A stretch of DNA of 64,000 nucleotides. It comes from Gammaproteobacteria bacterium (GTDB lineage: Bacteria > Pseudomonadota > Gammaproteobacteria > UBA4575). The stretch lies in contig CP046178.1 of assembly GCA_014075255.1 (NCBI GenBank), positions 1,940,894-2,004,893 on the forward strand. Reading direction: 5' to 3'. The notes beneath the pieces are model-generated. The model searched no databases and had not been told where the DNA came from. It saw only the letters and a program-made list of their open reading frames with translations. Of this stretch, positions 8,053 to 15,563 are shown one piece after another. Each line of letters begins with the position of its first letter. Positions within the stretch are counted from its first letter, which is position 1. The position numbers and the translations under genes are program-made.

Positions 8053-9999
8053 ATGAGATTACGAGTTGGATTACACATACTATTTATATGCAGCTTAATC
8101 ACATGCGCTGCGCATGCATCTACAGACCTTGATGACTTATTTATTACCGTAGATGGAATTGATTACGCAGTTGAACTAGAAAAAAGTAGCTTAGCAGAAC
8201 GCATTCAAGTCAACATAGATGTCAATGCAGAAGAAAATAACGATTTAGAACTCTATCAAGGTGCCGCACCTGAAGTACCTGGAAGCTGGGTAGCAGCTTC
8301 TTATCACGATGGCGAATGGCAGGGTCTTGCGTCTATTCACGATAAATTATATGAACTTAAAGGTGCAGGTCTTTCTGGAGTAGCGCTAAGTGTTGTTGGT
8401 AATGATATTTCCGTTTCTATGGAAGCCAACGAACTGAACCTAAGTGGTGAATTTGATCTGTCAAACATGTGCGCGATGCCGCATGCATATAATGAAGTAA
8501 CAAAGTCAGCTTTAGCCTCTATCGTTCCAAATGCGAATGCGGTGAACGGTGGAGTATTAGGGCAAAACAATGTTGCCTTTGCTGTAGGTGGTATCACTCA
8601 AGCAGTCAATGTAGTGCTGGCACTAGATCAGTTTCATACCGCTCAATATGCTGACTCAATACAGCGTGCGATGCGCATTATAAATAATGTTGATGCTATC
8701 TATCGCAACAGTCTTGGCATTGCTATTAACAACACGGCTATACAAAGTTTCGACAATAACAATCCACTGTTTGTGGGTGTAACCGATGCAGAGGTTTTGT
8801 TAAATCAGTCTATTATTAATCAAGCTAATGTATTTGGAAATAATCAACTCACGTTAGGCGCTTTAATCACCGCTAGAGATATACAAGTACCGTTAATAGG
8901 TAACGGTGTTGCCGGGATCGCGCCACTAAGTGCAACCTGTGTTACACAAAATGGTTTAAACATCGCAATAAGTGTAAACGAAGATCGGGCTTCGGAAGGG
9001 GTGGCTTCAGTCATCCTAGCGCACGAAATGGGGCATAACTTTGGCGCCGAACATGATGGTCCACCTAACAATGCTGCGTGCCCAGCAAGTACCTTTATTA
9101 TGTCTCCAGTTGTAGCGAATGGGTTAAATGCATTTTCACAATGCTCAAGAGATGAAATAAATGCACATATAGCACTTGGGAATTGCTACAAAGAGCCAAT
9201 TGATATCGCTCTCGCTCGATTCGGCGCCGCACCAGCAAATAATCTTGCGCAACAACAAGAAATTATTCGTCAAGTCTCTGTCACAAATAACGGTACGGTT
9301 GCAGTGAGCAACGTACAAATTGATGGTGATATCGATAATGTTGCATTCGCTAGTTTTAGCGAAGTTACAGTAAATGGGCAAGCCTGTGCATTACTCGCTG
9401 CTGGTAAATCATATCAATGCACTATTGCTTCTATTGCTGCAGCTGCACAACAAATTATTACTGAAAAAATCCAAACCGCAGGATTAGGGACTTTCACATT
9501 CACTTCATCATTTGATAGCTCAAATGTCACACAAAGAATTGATATTATTACTGGTAACCAACTTATCACTGACAATCGTACCGTAAACCAAGCTGCCGCT
9601 GCGCCTATTGCAGCTTCAGGATTAAGTGCAAGCGCGCAAAACACAGGTGATATCGCATTAGCTTGGACAGATAATAGTAACAATGAGCAAAACTTTATGG
9701 TGCAAAGAGCAAGTAACGGTGGGGGATTGGCTACGATCGCTAATTTACCAGCCAATACTACTTCTTATACGGATAACTATACTAACCTAACCGTAGGAAC
9801 AGCCTATACCTATCAAGTCATTGCCTTGAATGCTATTGGAAATGCACCATCGAATACATCTACCGCAACAGCATTAGAACGTACCGTAACCTCTAGCAGC
9901 CCTGCTGCATCAGAAGATGGCGGCGGCGGAGGTGGCGGTGCCTTTTATTGGCTAACGGCAATTCTATTGTTAGCAAGAACAGCCAAACGCTTTAATTAA
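8053..9999 (+). CDS. Secreted reprolysin-type zinc metalloprotease with fibronectin III domain and GlyGly-CTERM-like tail
   Basis: This 648-residue protein has a Sec signal peptide (residues 1-22, cleavage after AHA). The catalytic domain contains HEMGHNFGAEHD, with zinc ligands His324, His328 and His334, catalytic Glu325 and the following Asp335 typical of the M12B (adamalysin/reprolysin) group; a Met-turn (TFIMSP) follows. A region of beta structure with paired Cys and a fibronectin type III module (ALAWTDNSNNE, then NLTVGTAYTYQVIALN) come next. The C-terminus is a Gly-rich run, a hydrophobic segment and a basic end (RTAKRF), matching the GlyGly-CTERM sorting tails that are processed by a rhombosortase. 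Substrate is unknown. It would be exported and surface-anchored or released. Confidence 0.85.
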   Translation: MRLRVGLHILFICSLITCAAHASTDLDDLFITVDGIDYAVELEKSSLAERIQVNIDVNAEENNDLELYQGAAPEVPGSWVAASYHDGEWQGLASIHDKLYELKGAGLSGVALSVVGNDISVSMEANELNLSGEFDLSNMCAMPHAYNEVTKSALASIVPNANAVNGGVLGQNNVAFAVGGITQAVNVVLALDQFHTAQYADSIQRAMRIINNVDAIYRNSLGIAINNTAIQSFDNNNPLFVGVTDAEVLLNQSIINQANVFGNNQLTLGALITARDIQVPLIGNGVAGIAPLSATCVTQNGLNIAISVNEDRASEGVASVILAHEMGHNFGAEHDGPPNNAACPASTFIMSPVVANGLNAFSQCSRDEINAHIALGNCYKEPIDIALARFGAAPANNLAQQQEIIRQVSVTNNGTVAVSNVQIDGDIDNVAFASFSEVTVNGQACALLAAGKSYQCTIASIAAAAQQIITEKIQTAGLGTFTFTSSFDSSNVTQRIDIITGNQLITDNRTVNQAAAAPIAASGLSASAQNTGDIALAWTDNSNNEQNFMVQRASNGGGLATIANLPANTTSYTDNYTNLTVGTAYTYQVIALNAIGNAPSNTSTATALERTVTSSSPAASEDGGGGGGGAFYWLTAILLLARTAKRFN

Positions 10000-10022
10000 A
10001 CAAAGCCTATTCATACAATACT

Positions 10023-10052
10023 AATGACCGCAATTGCTCTAATGCGGTCATT
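10023..10052. repeat. Palindromic intergenic repeat, copy A (also a hairpin after the protease gene)
   Basis: A perfect 10-bp inverted repeat (AATGACCGCA at 10023-10032 and its complement at 10043-10052) encloses a 10-base loop. Its arms share the core GCGGTCATT with the intergenic copies at 11131 and 63373. No T tract follows, so it is not a classical intrinsic terminator, though it lies between two convergent genes. Confidence 0.55.
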
Positions 10053-10063
10053 CTGAGCTTTAC

Positions 10064-10387
10064 TTATTTAATCCGATAATTTGCTTGGGGCCAGAGTTCA
10101 TTAATTTCATCTGCCTGATGTTTGGCATTAAACCTTTCCCATATGATTCCATTCACGTCTATCTCACTACTGAATTCCAATGCGCTGTCATCTTCCCACC
10201 CTAAATGACGAAGCAATCCCGGTGAAGAATCTTTATCTCGACGAATTGAAACATTAAGTGCTTCTGTTCTCCATAATGCATATTCATTATTTACAAGCGA
10301 GCATGGCTGCTGTCCCAAACGCTCACTGTAGTCTTTTATGCTTTCATCTAACTTATCCGTAGAAATGGAGATATGCAGTTTTTTCAT
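10064..10387 (-). CDS. VOC (glyoxalase/bleomycin-resistance fold) family protein
   Basis: This 107-residue protein opens with KLHISIST, the first strand of a vicinal-oxygen-chelate module, followed by a helix (DESIKDYSERLG), then ALWRTEALNVSIR and later LEFSSEIDVNG. It is a single VOC half-module, so it would function as a dimer. The His in the first strand could be a metal ligand, but substrate cannot be predicted. It is convergent with the metalloprotease gene, and is flanked on both sides by copies of the palindromic repeat. Confidence 0.55.
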   Translation of the reverse strand: MKKLHISISTDKLDESIKDYSERLGQQPCSLVNNEYALWRTEALNVSIRRDKDSSPGLLRHLGWEDDSALEFSSEIDVNGIIWERFNAKHQADEINELWPQANYRIK

Positions 10388-10417
10388 AATTAGTTCTTTG
10401 TTTGAATTTAATAAATT

Positions 10418-10450
10418 CTATGCCTACGTTCGACCAATAGCAGTCATTCG
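10418..10450. repeat. Palindromic intergenic repeat, copy B
   Basis: This intergenic segment contains TTCGACC followed by AGCAGTCATTCG, which is a degenerate form of the repeat whose best copy is at 11131-11160. It lies between the divergent VOC and CDF genes, so it could also overlap their promoters. Confidence 0.4.
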
Positions 10451-10486
10451 ATAGATTTTATTAGATAATATAGACCACCACCGAAT

Positions 10487-11119
10487 ATGGATACATCATT
10501 TGTGAGTAAAAGTTGTTGCCAGAACCAGATAGACGTTGCGGCATTACATGCTAAGCAACGTCGAGTGCTGATTATTATCCTAGTGCTAAATTCAGCAACG
10601 TTTCTAATGATGGTCTTCGGTTCAATCATCAGCGGCTCATCATCTCTGTTATCTGGCGCACTAGATAATTTCGGTGATGCATTAACCTACGCACTAAGTT
10701 TGATGGTGATAAGTGCAAGCTTGGTCGCCAAAGCACGTGTAGCTTTGTTTAAAGGCGTGTTGATCCTAGGTGCAGCACTTGTCGTTGCTATACAGATTGC
10801 TTGGAGCTTATTTCATCCGGCAACCCCTGCATTTGAATCAATGGGGATTGCTGCATTTTTAAATTTAGGAGTTAATTTAATATGTCTTTGGTTGTTAATG
10901 TCGTATCGATATGGTGATGTGAACATGTCGTCTGCATGGGAATGCTCACGCAATGATGTAAACGAAGGTATAGCCGTTATTGCTGCGGCACTTGGAGTAT
11001 GGGTCTTTCAATCTGGTTGGCCTGATTTGGTGATTGCAGTCGTTCTATTAATTCTATTTTTACGCTCGGCTATTCGTGTACTTCGTAGTGGATGGCGAGA
11101 ACTTCATTCGTCGTTGTAG
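10487..11119 (+). CDS. Cation diffusion facilitator (CDF) family transporter
   Basis: This 210-residue inner-membrane protein has about six hydrophobic segments and lacks the cytoplasmic C-terminal domain of full-length CDF transporters. Transmembrane helix 2 carries SGALDNFGDALTYALSL, the CDF D-x3-D metal-site motif, and helix 5 carries SRNDVNEGIAVIAAALGVW, a conserved CDF segment with the second metal-site pair. A W-PDL-IA-V helix and an RSAIRVLR end follow, as in short CzcD/DmeF-like proteins. It would export a divalent metal such as Zn, Co or Cd in exchange for protons. The N-terminal tail has a Cys-Cys pair (KSCCQNQ) that might bind metal. Confidence 0.8.
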   Translation: MDTSFVSKSCCQNQIDVAALHAKQRRVLIIILVLNSATFLMMVFGSIISGSSSLLSGALDNFGDALTYALSLMVISASLVAKARVALFKGVLILGAALVVAIQIAWSLFHPATPAFESMGIAAFLNLGVNLICLWLLMSYRYGDVNMSSAWECSRNDVNEGIAVIAAALGVWVFQSGWPDLVIAVVLLILFLRSAIRVLRSGWRELHSSL

Positions 11120-11130
11120 TAAAACATACT

Positions 11131-11160
11131 AATGTCCACTTTGGGTCGTTAGCGGTCATT
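11131..11160. repeat. Palindromic intergenic repeat, copy C (best copy)
   Basis: The sequence AATGTCCACT, then TTGGGTCGTT, then AGCGGTCATT forms an imperfect palindrome (outer arms AATGTCCACT and AGCGGTCATT complement each other with two mismatches). The central TTGGGTCGTTAGCGGTC block is a motif I recognise as a common dispersed intergenic sequence in gammaproteobacteria; its role is unknown to me. It sits 12 bp after the CDF gene. Confidence 0.55.
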
Positions 11161-11388
11161 TTGAATGTGTTATTTATTGAATCCAACCCGATACCCCTCA
11201 GTGGTTTAGCTTATATTTGTCTTAGAGAAATATTATAAACTCAACTTATTTTATTTATTTAGTTTTAGCTGCTATTGCGGTCTTTGTTATTTGGAGCAAT
11301 TCAAGAAAGGTGTAGCGGAATAGCTATTACATAGCATAAATAATTACGAAGATTCATGACTAGGCGAAGCGCCTAGTTAAAAGGAATT

Positions 11389-11490
11389 AGGAAGCAAGGT
11401 AAACAGCGTTCAGACGTAGAGAATGAGAGAGTTGTTGGAGAGAGAGGTTCACTATCTGGTAATTCCGCTGTCATAGAATCCTTGCTTCCT
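11389..11490. repeat. 102-bp inverted-repeat element upstream of catalase
   Basis: The arms AGGAAGCAAGG (11389-11399) and CCTTGCTTCCT (11480-11490) are perfect complements and enclose about 80 bp that include a GA-rich run (GAATGAGAGAG, then GGAGAGAGAGG). An inner pair, GGAATTA near 11383 and TAATTCC near 11460, can also pair. This may be a structured RNA or a MITE-like relic; no flanking T tract is present. Confidence 0.35.
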
Positions 11491-11826
11491 TAGACCGGTG
11501 ATTTTGCGCCCCTATCTTTCAATAGGTTTGCCATTTTCAGAAGTTATATTAATCCTCAGTTATCAACAAACAAATATAGTTTAGTAATAACCACTCAGTA
11601 ATAACTAGTAATCAATCACACTTTTCCCTGTATACCGCCCATTCTTGCTTCAATTAATTTACTTAAAATCAGTCTGTTATTAGCAAGTCGGGTTAAAAGG
11701 TACTGAATTCCAGATAAGTGTTATATGTATATAATTAACCATCTATAAAAACGATTATTACCATGAAAACAATCTAATTTACTAATTAACAATAGGAGTG
11801 GATTATTACTGCCATCAGAACTCATA

Positions 11827-11845
11827 CAGTGCAGAGCCTGCACTG
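11827..11845. promoter_or_regulatory. Inverted repeat in the catalase leader
   Basis: A perfect 8-bp inverted repeat (CAGTGCAG and CTGCACTG, three-base spacer) ends 26 bp before the catalase start. Its position suits an operator or an mRNA hairpin, and it does not resemble the ATAG/CTAT pattern of an OxyR site. The ribosome-binding site AAGGGG lies between it and the start codon. Confidence 0.4.
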
Positions 11846-11871
11846 ATCTTAATTTAACGATAAGGGGCTTA

Positions 11872-13371
11872 ATGATGGCGCAAAATAAACTAACAACTTC
11901 TACTGGCATCCCTATAGCAGATGACCAAAACGCAGTAACCGCAGGTGAACGTGGTCCAGTCTTAATGCAAGATGTGGCATTAATGGAAAAACTTGCACAT
12001 TTTAATCGTGAAAGAATCCCAGAGCGTATTGTGCATGCCAAAGGAACAGGTGCATACGGTACATTTACCTTAAAAAAAGATCTTTCTAATTACACAATTG
12101 CTGACTTTCTAAATGGAAACGACAAACAGACAGAAGTCTTTCTTCGTTTCTCAACAGTAGGTGGTGAAATGGGCTCGGGTGATGCTGAGCGTGATCCTCG
12201 TGGCTTTGCAGTGAAGTTTTATACTAAGGAAGGTAATCACGACATTGTTGGAAACAATACACCAGTGTTTTTCATTCGAGATGGACATAAATTTCCAGAT
12301 TTCATTCATACCCAGAAACGAGACCCGCAAACAAATCTTAAATCACCAGAAGCGGTTTGGGATTACTGGTCATTGAACCCAGAAGCGATGCATCAAATTA
12401 CCATCTTAATGTCAGACCGTGGTGTACCTGCAGATTACCGTCACATGAATGGTTATGGTTCACATACCTTTGGAATGTGGAACAAGAACGGCGAGCGTTA
12501 TTGGGTGAAATTCCACTTTAAAACAAAACAAGGTATTGAGTGTTTAACCGAACCTACCTCACGAGAAACCATAGGACAAGATCCCGATCATGCTCAACGT
12601 GATTTAGTAAATGCAATTGAGAACGGAGACTTTCCTCAATGGACAGTTAAAGTTCAAATCATGCCTGAAGCCGATGCAGAAACCTATAAGGTGAATCCTT
12701 TTGATGTTACCAAGGTTTGGAGCCACAGCGATTATCCATTAATTGAGATCGGCACTTTAGAACTTAATCGTAATGTTGAGAACTATTTTGCTGAAACAGA
12801 ACAGGCTGCTTTTGCACCTAGCAACATGGTGCCAGGTATAGGTGCATCACCAGATAAGATGCTTCAGGCAAGATTGTTTGCCTATGCCGATGCACAGCGT
12901 TATCGAGTAGGCGCAAACTATAATCAAGTTCACGTTAACTGCCCACATGCAACACGTGCACAAAACTATCAGCGATCAGGTGCGATGGCGGGAGTAGTAC
13001 AGCCTGGATCAGATGCAAATGTAATTGATCAAGCGGGTGCGAACTATTATCCAAATACTAAGGGTGGTCCAATAGATGGCCAAGAAATGAAAGAAGCAAC
13101 ACCTGAACCAGCTTTACGCATCTCGGGTGACGTAGATCGCTATGACCGCAATGAGGGCAATGATGATTACACTCAAGCGGGTGATTTATTTCGCTTAATG
13201 TCTAGTGATCAACAACTACAGTTAGTTGACAATATTGCGGGTGGATTAAGTCAATGCTCAAGTGATGTACAAGATCGTATGTTGCCTCACTTTGATCAAG
13301 CAGACTCACAGTACGGAGTCATGGTGAGAGATTCTATTGCTGCAATTACGGGAATACGTAAAGCCAGCTAA
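11872..13371 (+). CDS. katA: Monofunctional haem catalase
   Basis: This 499-residue enzyme dismutates hydrogen peroxide to water and oxygen. The catalytic His lies in RIVHAKGTGAYG, the partner Asn in GNNTPVFFIRD, and the proximal haem Tyr in RLFAYADAQRYRVGANY. The length and the absence of a large C-terminal flavodoxin-like domain place it with the small-subunit (clade 3-like) catalases. Two adjacent ATG codons follow an AAGGGG ribosome-binding site; the first is used here, the second is spaced a little better. No signal peptide is present, so it is cytoplasmic. OxyR, a DUF454 protein and a peroxiredoxin are encoded nearby, forming a peroxide-defence block. Confidence 0.95.
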   Translation: MMAQNKLTTSTGIPIADDQNAVTAGERGPVLMQDVALMEKLAHFNRERIPERIVHAKGTGAYGTFTLKKDLSNYTIADFLNGNDKQTEVFLRFSTVGGEMGSGDAERDPRGFAVKFYTKEGNHDIVGNNTPVFFIRDGHKFPDFIHTQKRDPQTNLKSPEAVWDYWSLNPEAMHQITILMSDRGVPADYRHMNGYGSHTFGMWNKNGERYWVKFHFKTKQGIECLTEPTSRETIGQDPDHAQRDLVNAIENGDFPQWTVKVQIMPEADAETYKVNPFDVTKVWSHSDYPLIEIGTLELNRNVENYFAETEQAAFAPSNMVPGIGASPDKMLQARLFAYADAQRYRVGANYNQVHVNCPHATRAQNYQRSGAMAGVVQPGSDANVIDQAGANYYPNTKGGPIDGQEMKEATPEPALRISGDVDRYDRNEGNDDYTQAGDLFRLMSSDQQLQLVDNIAGGLSQCSSDVQDRMLPHFDQADSQYGVMVRDSIAAITGIRKAS

Positions 13372-13394
13372 ATAAAGTAATCTAAACTAAAACT

Positions 13395-13432
13395 GTGTCG
13401 GGTTGTATTAGCTTAAACACGCAGCCCGGCAC
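13395..13432 (+). terminator. Hairpin after the catalase gene
   Basis: GTGTCGGGTTG at 13395-13405 pairs with CAGCCCGGCAC at 13422-13432 over 11 bp including two G-U pairs, with a 16-base loop. No T tract follows, so termination would be weak or factor-assisted; it may instead protect the 3' end of the mRNA. Confidence 0.4.
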
Positions 13433-13485
13433 ATCACTTACTAATTGTACTCGTTCATATTTTAGAAATATTTAGAAATATATAC

Positions 13486-13893
13486 ATGAAGAAAATTATC
13501 TACAATACAATCGGTGCAGCCTCGCTTAGCTTAGGTATTGTAGGAGCATTTCTTCCATTATTACCTACTACATGCTTTGTTTTATTAGCAACCTGGGCGT
13601 TTGCTAAATCATCACCCTCAATTCACGCTTGGCTATATTACAAATCACCTTTTGCACGGTCAATACAGGAATGGCAAGAGCACCGAGTTATTCCAACAAA
13701 AGTAAAGTGGATTGCAACCTCATCTATCGTAGCGTCTTATTCACTTACATTACTGTTTGTTGAGAATATTTACGTATTGTGTGGGGTAGGTGTTGGTTTA
13801 CTTTGCTTAATAGCTTACTTGCTCTCTAAACCTGGCAATATACAAGTGGTTACTTACCGACAACTTCCTGAATTACATCAGCCAGTAATTTAA
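13486..13893 (+). CDS. DUF454 (YbaN-like) inner-membrane protein
   Basis: This 135-residue protein has a glycine-rich first helix (GAASLSLGIVGAFLPLLPTT) followed by FVLLATWAFAKSSPSIHAWL, the signature of the DUF454/YbaN family, and two further transmembrane helices near 85-120. The function of the family is unknown; the conserved PxLPTxxFxLLAxxxFxxSS motif is present. Its 3' end overlaps by 44 bp the end of the convergent oxyR frame when the oxyR frameshift is corrected. Confidence 0.8.
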   Translation: MKKIIYNTIGAASLSLGIVGAFLPLLPTTCFVLLATWAFAKSSPSIHAWLYYKSPFARSIQEWQEHRVIPTKVKWIATSSIVASYSLTLLFVENIYVLCGVGVGLLCLIAYLLSKPGNIQVVTYRQLPELHQPVI

Positions 13894-14750
13894 ATTCTTG
13901 TTTCCTAACACTAGACTTTCTCCAAGCCAAGCCTATTTCTCGATAAGATTTGTCTTTATAAGTCTTTAGTTTGTACTTTAGTATTTTTTAATAAGCCGCT
14001 ATCAATTGCCATTTGTGGTATGAAGGTTATGCCAAGATCACTGTCGACCATTTGAATTAAACTGTATAAACCACTTGCAGAAAATTTACTTATATTCGTT
14101 TTACGGCCAAGACTACAGGCACTCAATGCATGATCTCGCAAACAGTGTCCATCCGCTAATAACATAATTGCATCATTGTTATGCTTATTTGGTGAAAAAT
14201 TATCTGGGTCGATTAGAGTAGTGTCTTTTTTATAGGCAAGCTTAAAAGGGTCATTGAATATTGAAATCGTTTCCGTATTCTTTAATTCAACGGGAAGTGC
14301 TAACAGTAAAATGTCTAGTTCACCTAGCAATAATAGTTCATGTATTTTCTTAGTTTGTTCTTCAACCAAATAAAGCTCAAGACTTGAGAACTTTTTTCGA
14401 ATCTTAGGTAGAATTTTTGGCAGCAAGAAAGGAGCAATGGTGGGGATTACACCCATTTTCAATACTCCGCTTAAGGGTTCTTGCACTGACTTGGCGATAT
14501 CGACAATGCCTTCCATATCAAATATCGCGAGGCGTGCTTGTTGCGCGACTAACTTACCAGCAGAGGTAAACACTACACTTCGATTGGTCCGGTCTACTAA
14601 TGAGACATTGAGAAGCGTTTCGAGATCTTTAATAGCAACACTAAATGCAGATTGAGTAACAAAGCAAGTTTCTGCTGCACGGCCGAAATGCAATTGTTTT
14701 TCTAGTGCTACCAGATAGCGGAGCTGCTTAACGGTGGGCAGATTTATCAT
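13850..14750 (-). CDS. oxyR: OxyR-type LysR-family peroxide sensor, frameshifted near its 3' end
   Basis: As read directly, the frame stops at 13956 after 264 residues. Motifs identify OxyR: the N-terminal helix-turn-helix (KQLRYLVALEKQLHFGRAAE, then VTQSAFSVAI), the dimer/effector region GVIPTIAPFLLPKILP, and the redox pair in GHCLRDHALSAC (Cys203 and Cys212, the same nine-residue spacing as in E. coli OxyR). Downstream in the +1 frame the expected OxyR ending appears (YREIGLAWRKSSVRKQEF, then LLADVIQEVV) and stops at 13850. Removing one base from the A6 run (coding strand; T6 at 13984-13989) joins the two into a 299-residue protein, close to normal OxyR length. The gene is either mis-assembled or recently damaged. 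Confidence 0.85.
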
Positions 14751-14765
14751 ATATAAAAGCGATTA

Positions 14766-14796
14766 CTATCATGTAAATAATGAAATTTACTTATAG
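14766..14796. promoter_or_regulatory. Possible OxyR operator between oxyR and the divergent hairpin RNA
   Basis: A 31-bp imperfect dyad starts with CTAT, ends with ATAG, and contains GTAAAT and ATTTAC inside. OxyR sites are built from ATAG/CTAT-containing half-sites, and OxyR commonly binds the region just upstream of its own gene. The dyad starts 16 bp from the oxyR start codon. Assignment rests on symmetry and position only. Confidence 0.35.
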
Positions 14797-14832
14797 CAGG
14801 AAAAGCCTAGTATGGCCACCTATATAGATATT

Positions 14833-14900
14833 CATTGCCCTGGCGCTCTTCTCAGAAGATACTCCTCCCTCTTAACTCCCTGCCAGGGCAATGCTTTTTT
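14833..14900 (+). ncRNA. Candidate small RNA (or orphan intrinsic terminator) divergent from oxyR
   Basis: A perfect 12-bp stem (CATTGCCCTGGC at 14833-14844 and its complement at 14882-14893) is followed by C and then T6 at 14895-14900, a textbook Rho-independent terminator on the plus strand. No plus-strand gene precedes it: oxyR reads leftward from 14750 and the next gene reads leftward from 15470. The 37-base loop contains a smaller hairpin (CTTC, TCA, GAAG). A TATAGAT sequence just upstream (about 14823-14829) could be a -10 box. A transcript of about 65-130 nt divergent from oxyR would recall the E. coli OxyS arrangement, with no sequence similarity claimed. Confidence 0.45.
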
Positions 14901-14915
14901 AGGAATTATTTAATA

Positions 14916-15470
14916 CTAGTTTTGAGATTCAATAACCTGTTGAGCACGCTCTACATAATCTTGATACGCAGGAATTGCAATTGCAGCAAGTATTCCTACA
15001 AGCACTATCGGTAAAATGAGGCCCGCAATAATTAGTAATCCTGAATTACTAGAAGGCTGCATACCATAAGAATTTGAGCCCTTAGTGCCGGGCCAGAAAA
15101 GAATATACAGCGCGAAGATAATTCCAACTATTGGAATGTATACTAGTAATTGCCACCAACCACTTTTATCTAAGTCATTTAATCTTCGTTTCATAAATAT
15201 GATCGAAAACACTATTAAAGGCAAATATAGAACTACTAATATCACAACCATTATGGCTTCTGACATGCCGCTACTAGCAAGCATAGGAATCATAATTGCT
15301 GATAAAATGCCTAGAACTACAATTGTTAAAACAGTAGCAATCATTCCATAAGCTAGATATCTCAGCCTACCAATTCTTCCATTTAAGGCTAGAAATTTTG
15401 GTTGATAAGTTTGATCTGAAGATGTAGCAGGATTTGATTTAGGACTTTCGTAAGGATTAGTTGCTTCCAT
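14916..15470 (-). CDS. DUF805 membrane protein with a prepilin-like C-terminal helix
   Basis: This 184-residue protein starts with a soluble Pro/Ser-rich segment (NPYESPKS). A DUF805 module follows: LNGRIGRLRYLAYGM, then a transmembrane helix, then MKRRLNDLDKSGWWQLL, then two further helices. The C-terminus carries VGILAAIAIPAYQDYVERA, which looks like the N-terminal helix of a type IV pilin placed at the end of the protein. The combination is known in proteobacterial membrane proteins of unknown function. It is transcribed towards oxyR and has 165 bp to the oxyR start. Confidence 0.75.
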   Translation of the reverse strand: MEATNPYESPKSNPATSSDQTYQPKFLALNGRIGRLRYLAYGMIATVLTIVVLGILSAIMIPMLASSGMSEAIMVVILVVLYLPLIVFSIIFMKRRLNDLDKSGWWQLLVYIPIVGIIFALYILFWPGTKGSNSYGMQPSSNSGLLIIAGLILPIVLVGILAAIAIPAYQDYVERAQQVIESQN

Positions 15471-15563
15471 GTTTACTCCCTTAAAAAATTAAGTATGTAT
15501 GATTATTAGTAATTCACTAAGACATAGAATGATACATCCTTACATTTACTGGGATAATGCTAT

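Larger units (their letters stand above)
11161..11871. other. Long intergenic region upstream of the catalase gene
   Basis: About 710 bp without a credible coding frame. It contains a short perfect hairpin (ACTAGGCG, loop AAG, CGCCTAGT) near 11360-11378, an 11-bp perfect inverted repeat whose arms are 11389-11399 and 11480-11490, a purine-rich stretch between them, and a second inverted repeat at 11827-11845 in the catalase leader. An AGCGGAAT near 11313 is complementary to ATTCCGCT near 11462, which would compete with the larger stem. The region could hold a structured RNA or the remnant of a miniature element. I found no transposase and no direct flanking duplication. Confidence 0.4.

Noticed and set aside
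14833-14893. Terminator of the minus-strand DUF805 gene
   Set aside because: On the minus strand the stem is followed by AATGAATATC rather than a T tract; the T6 follows the stem only on the plus strand.
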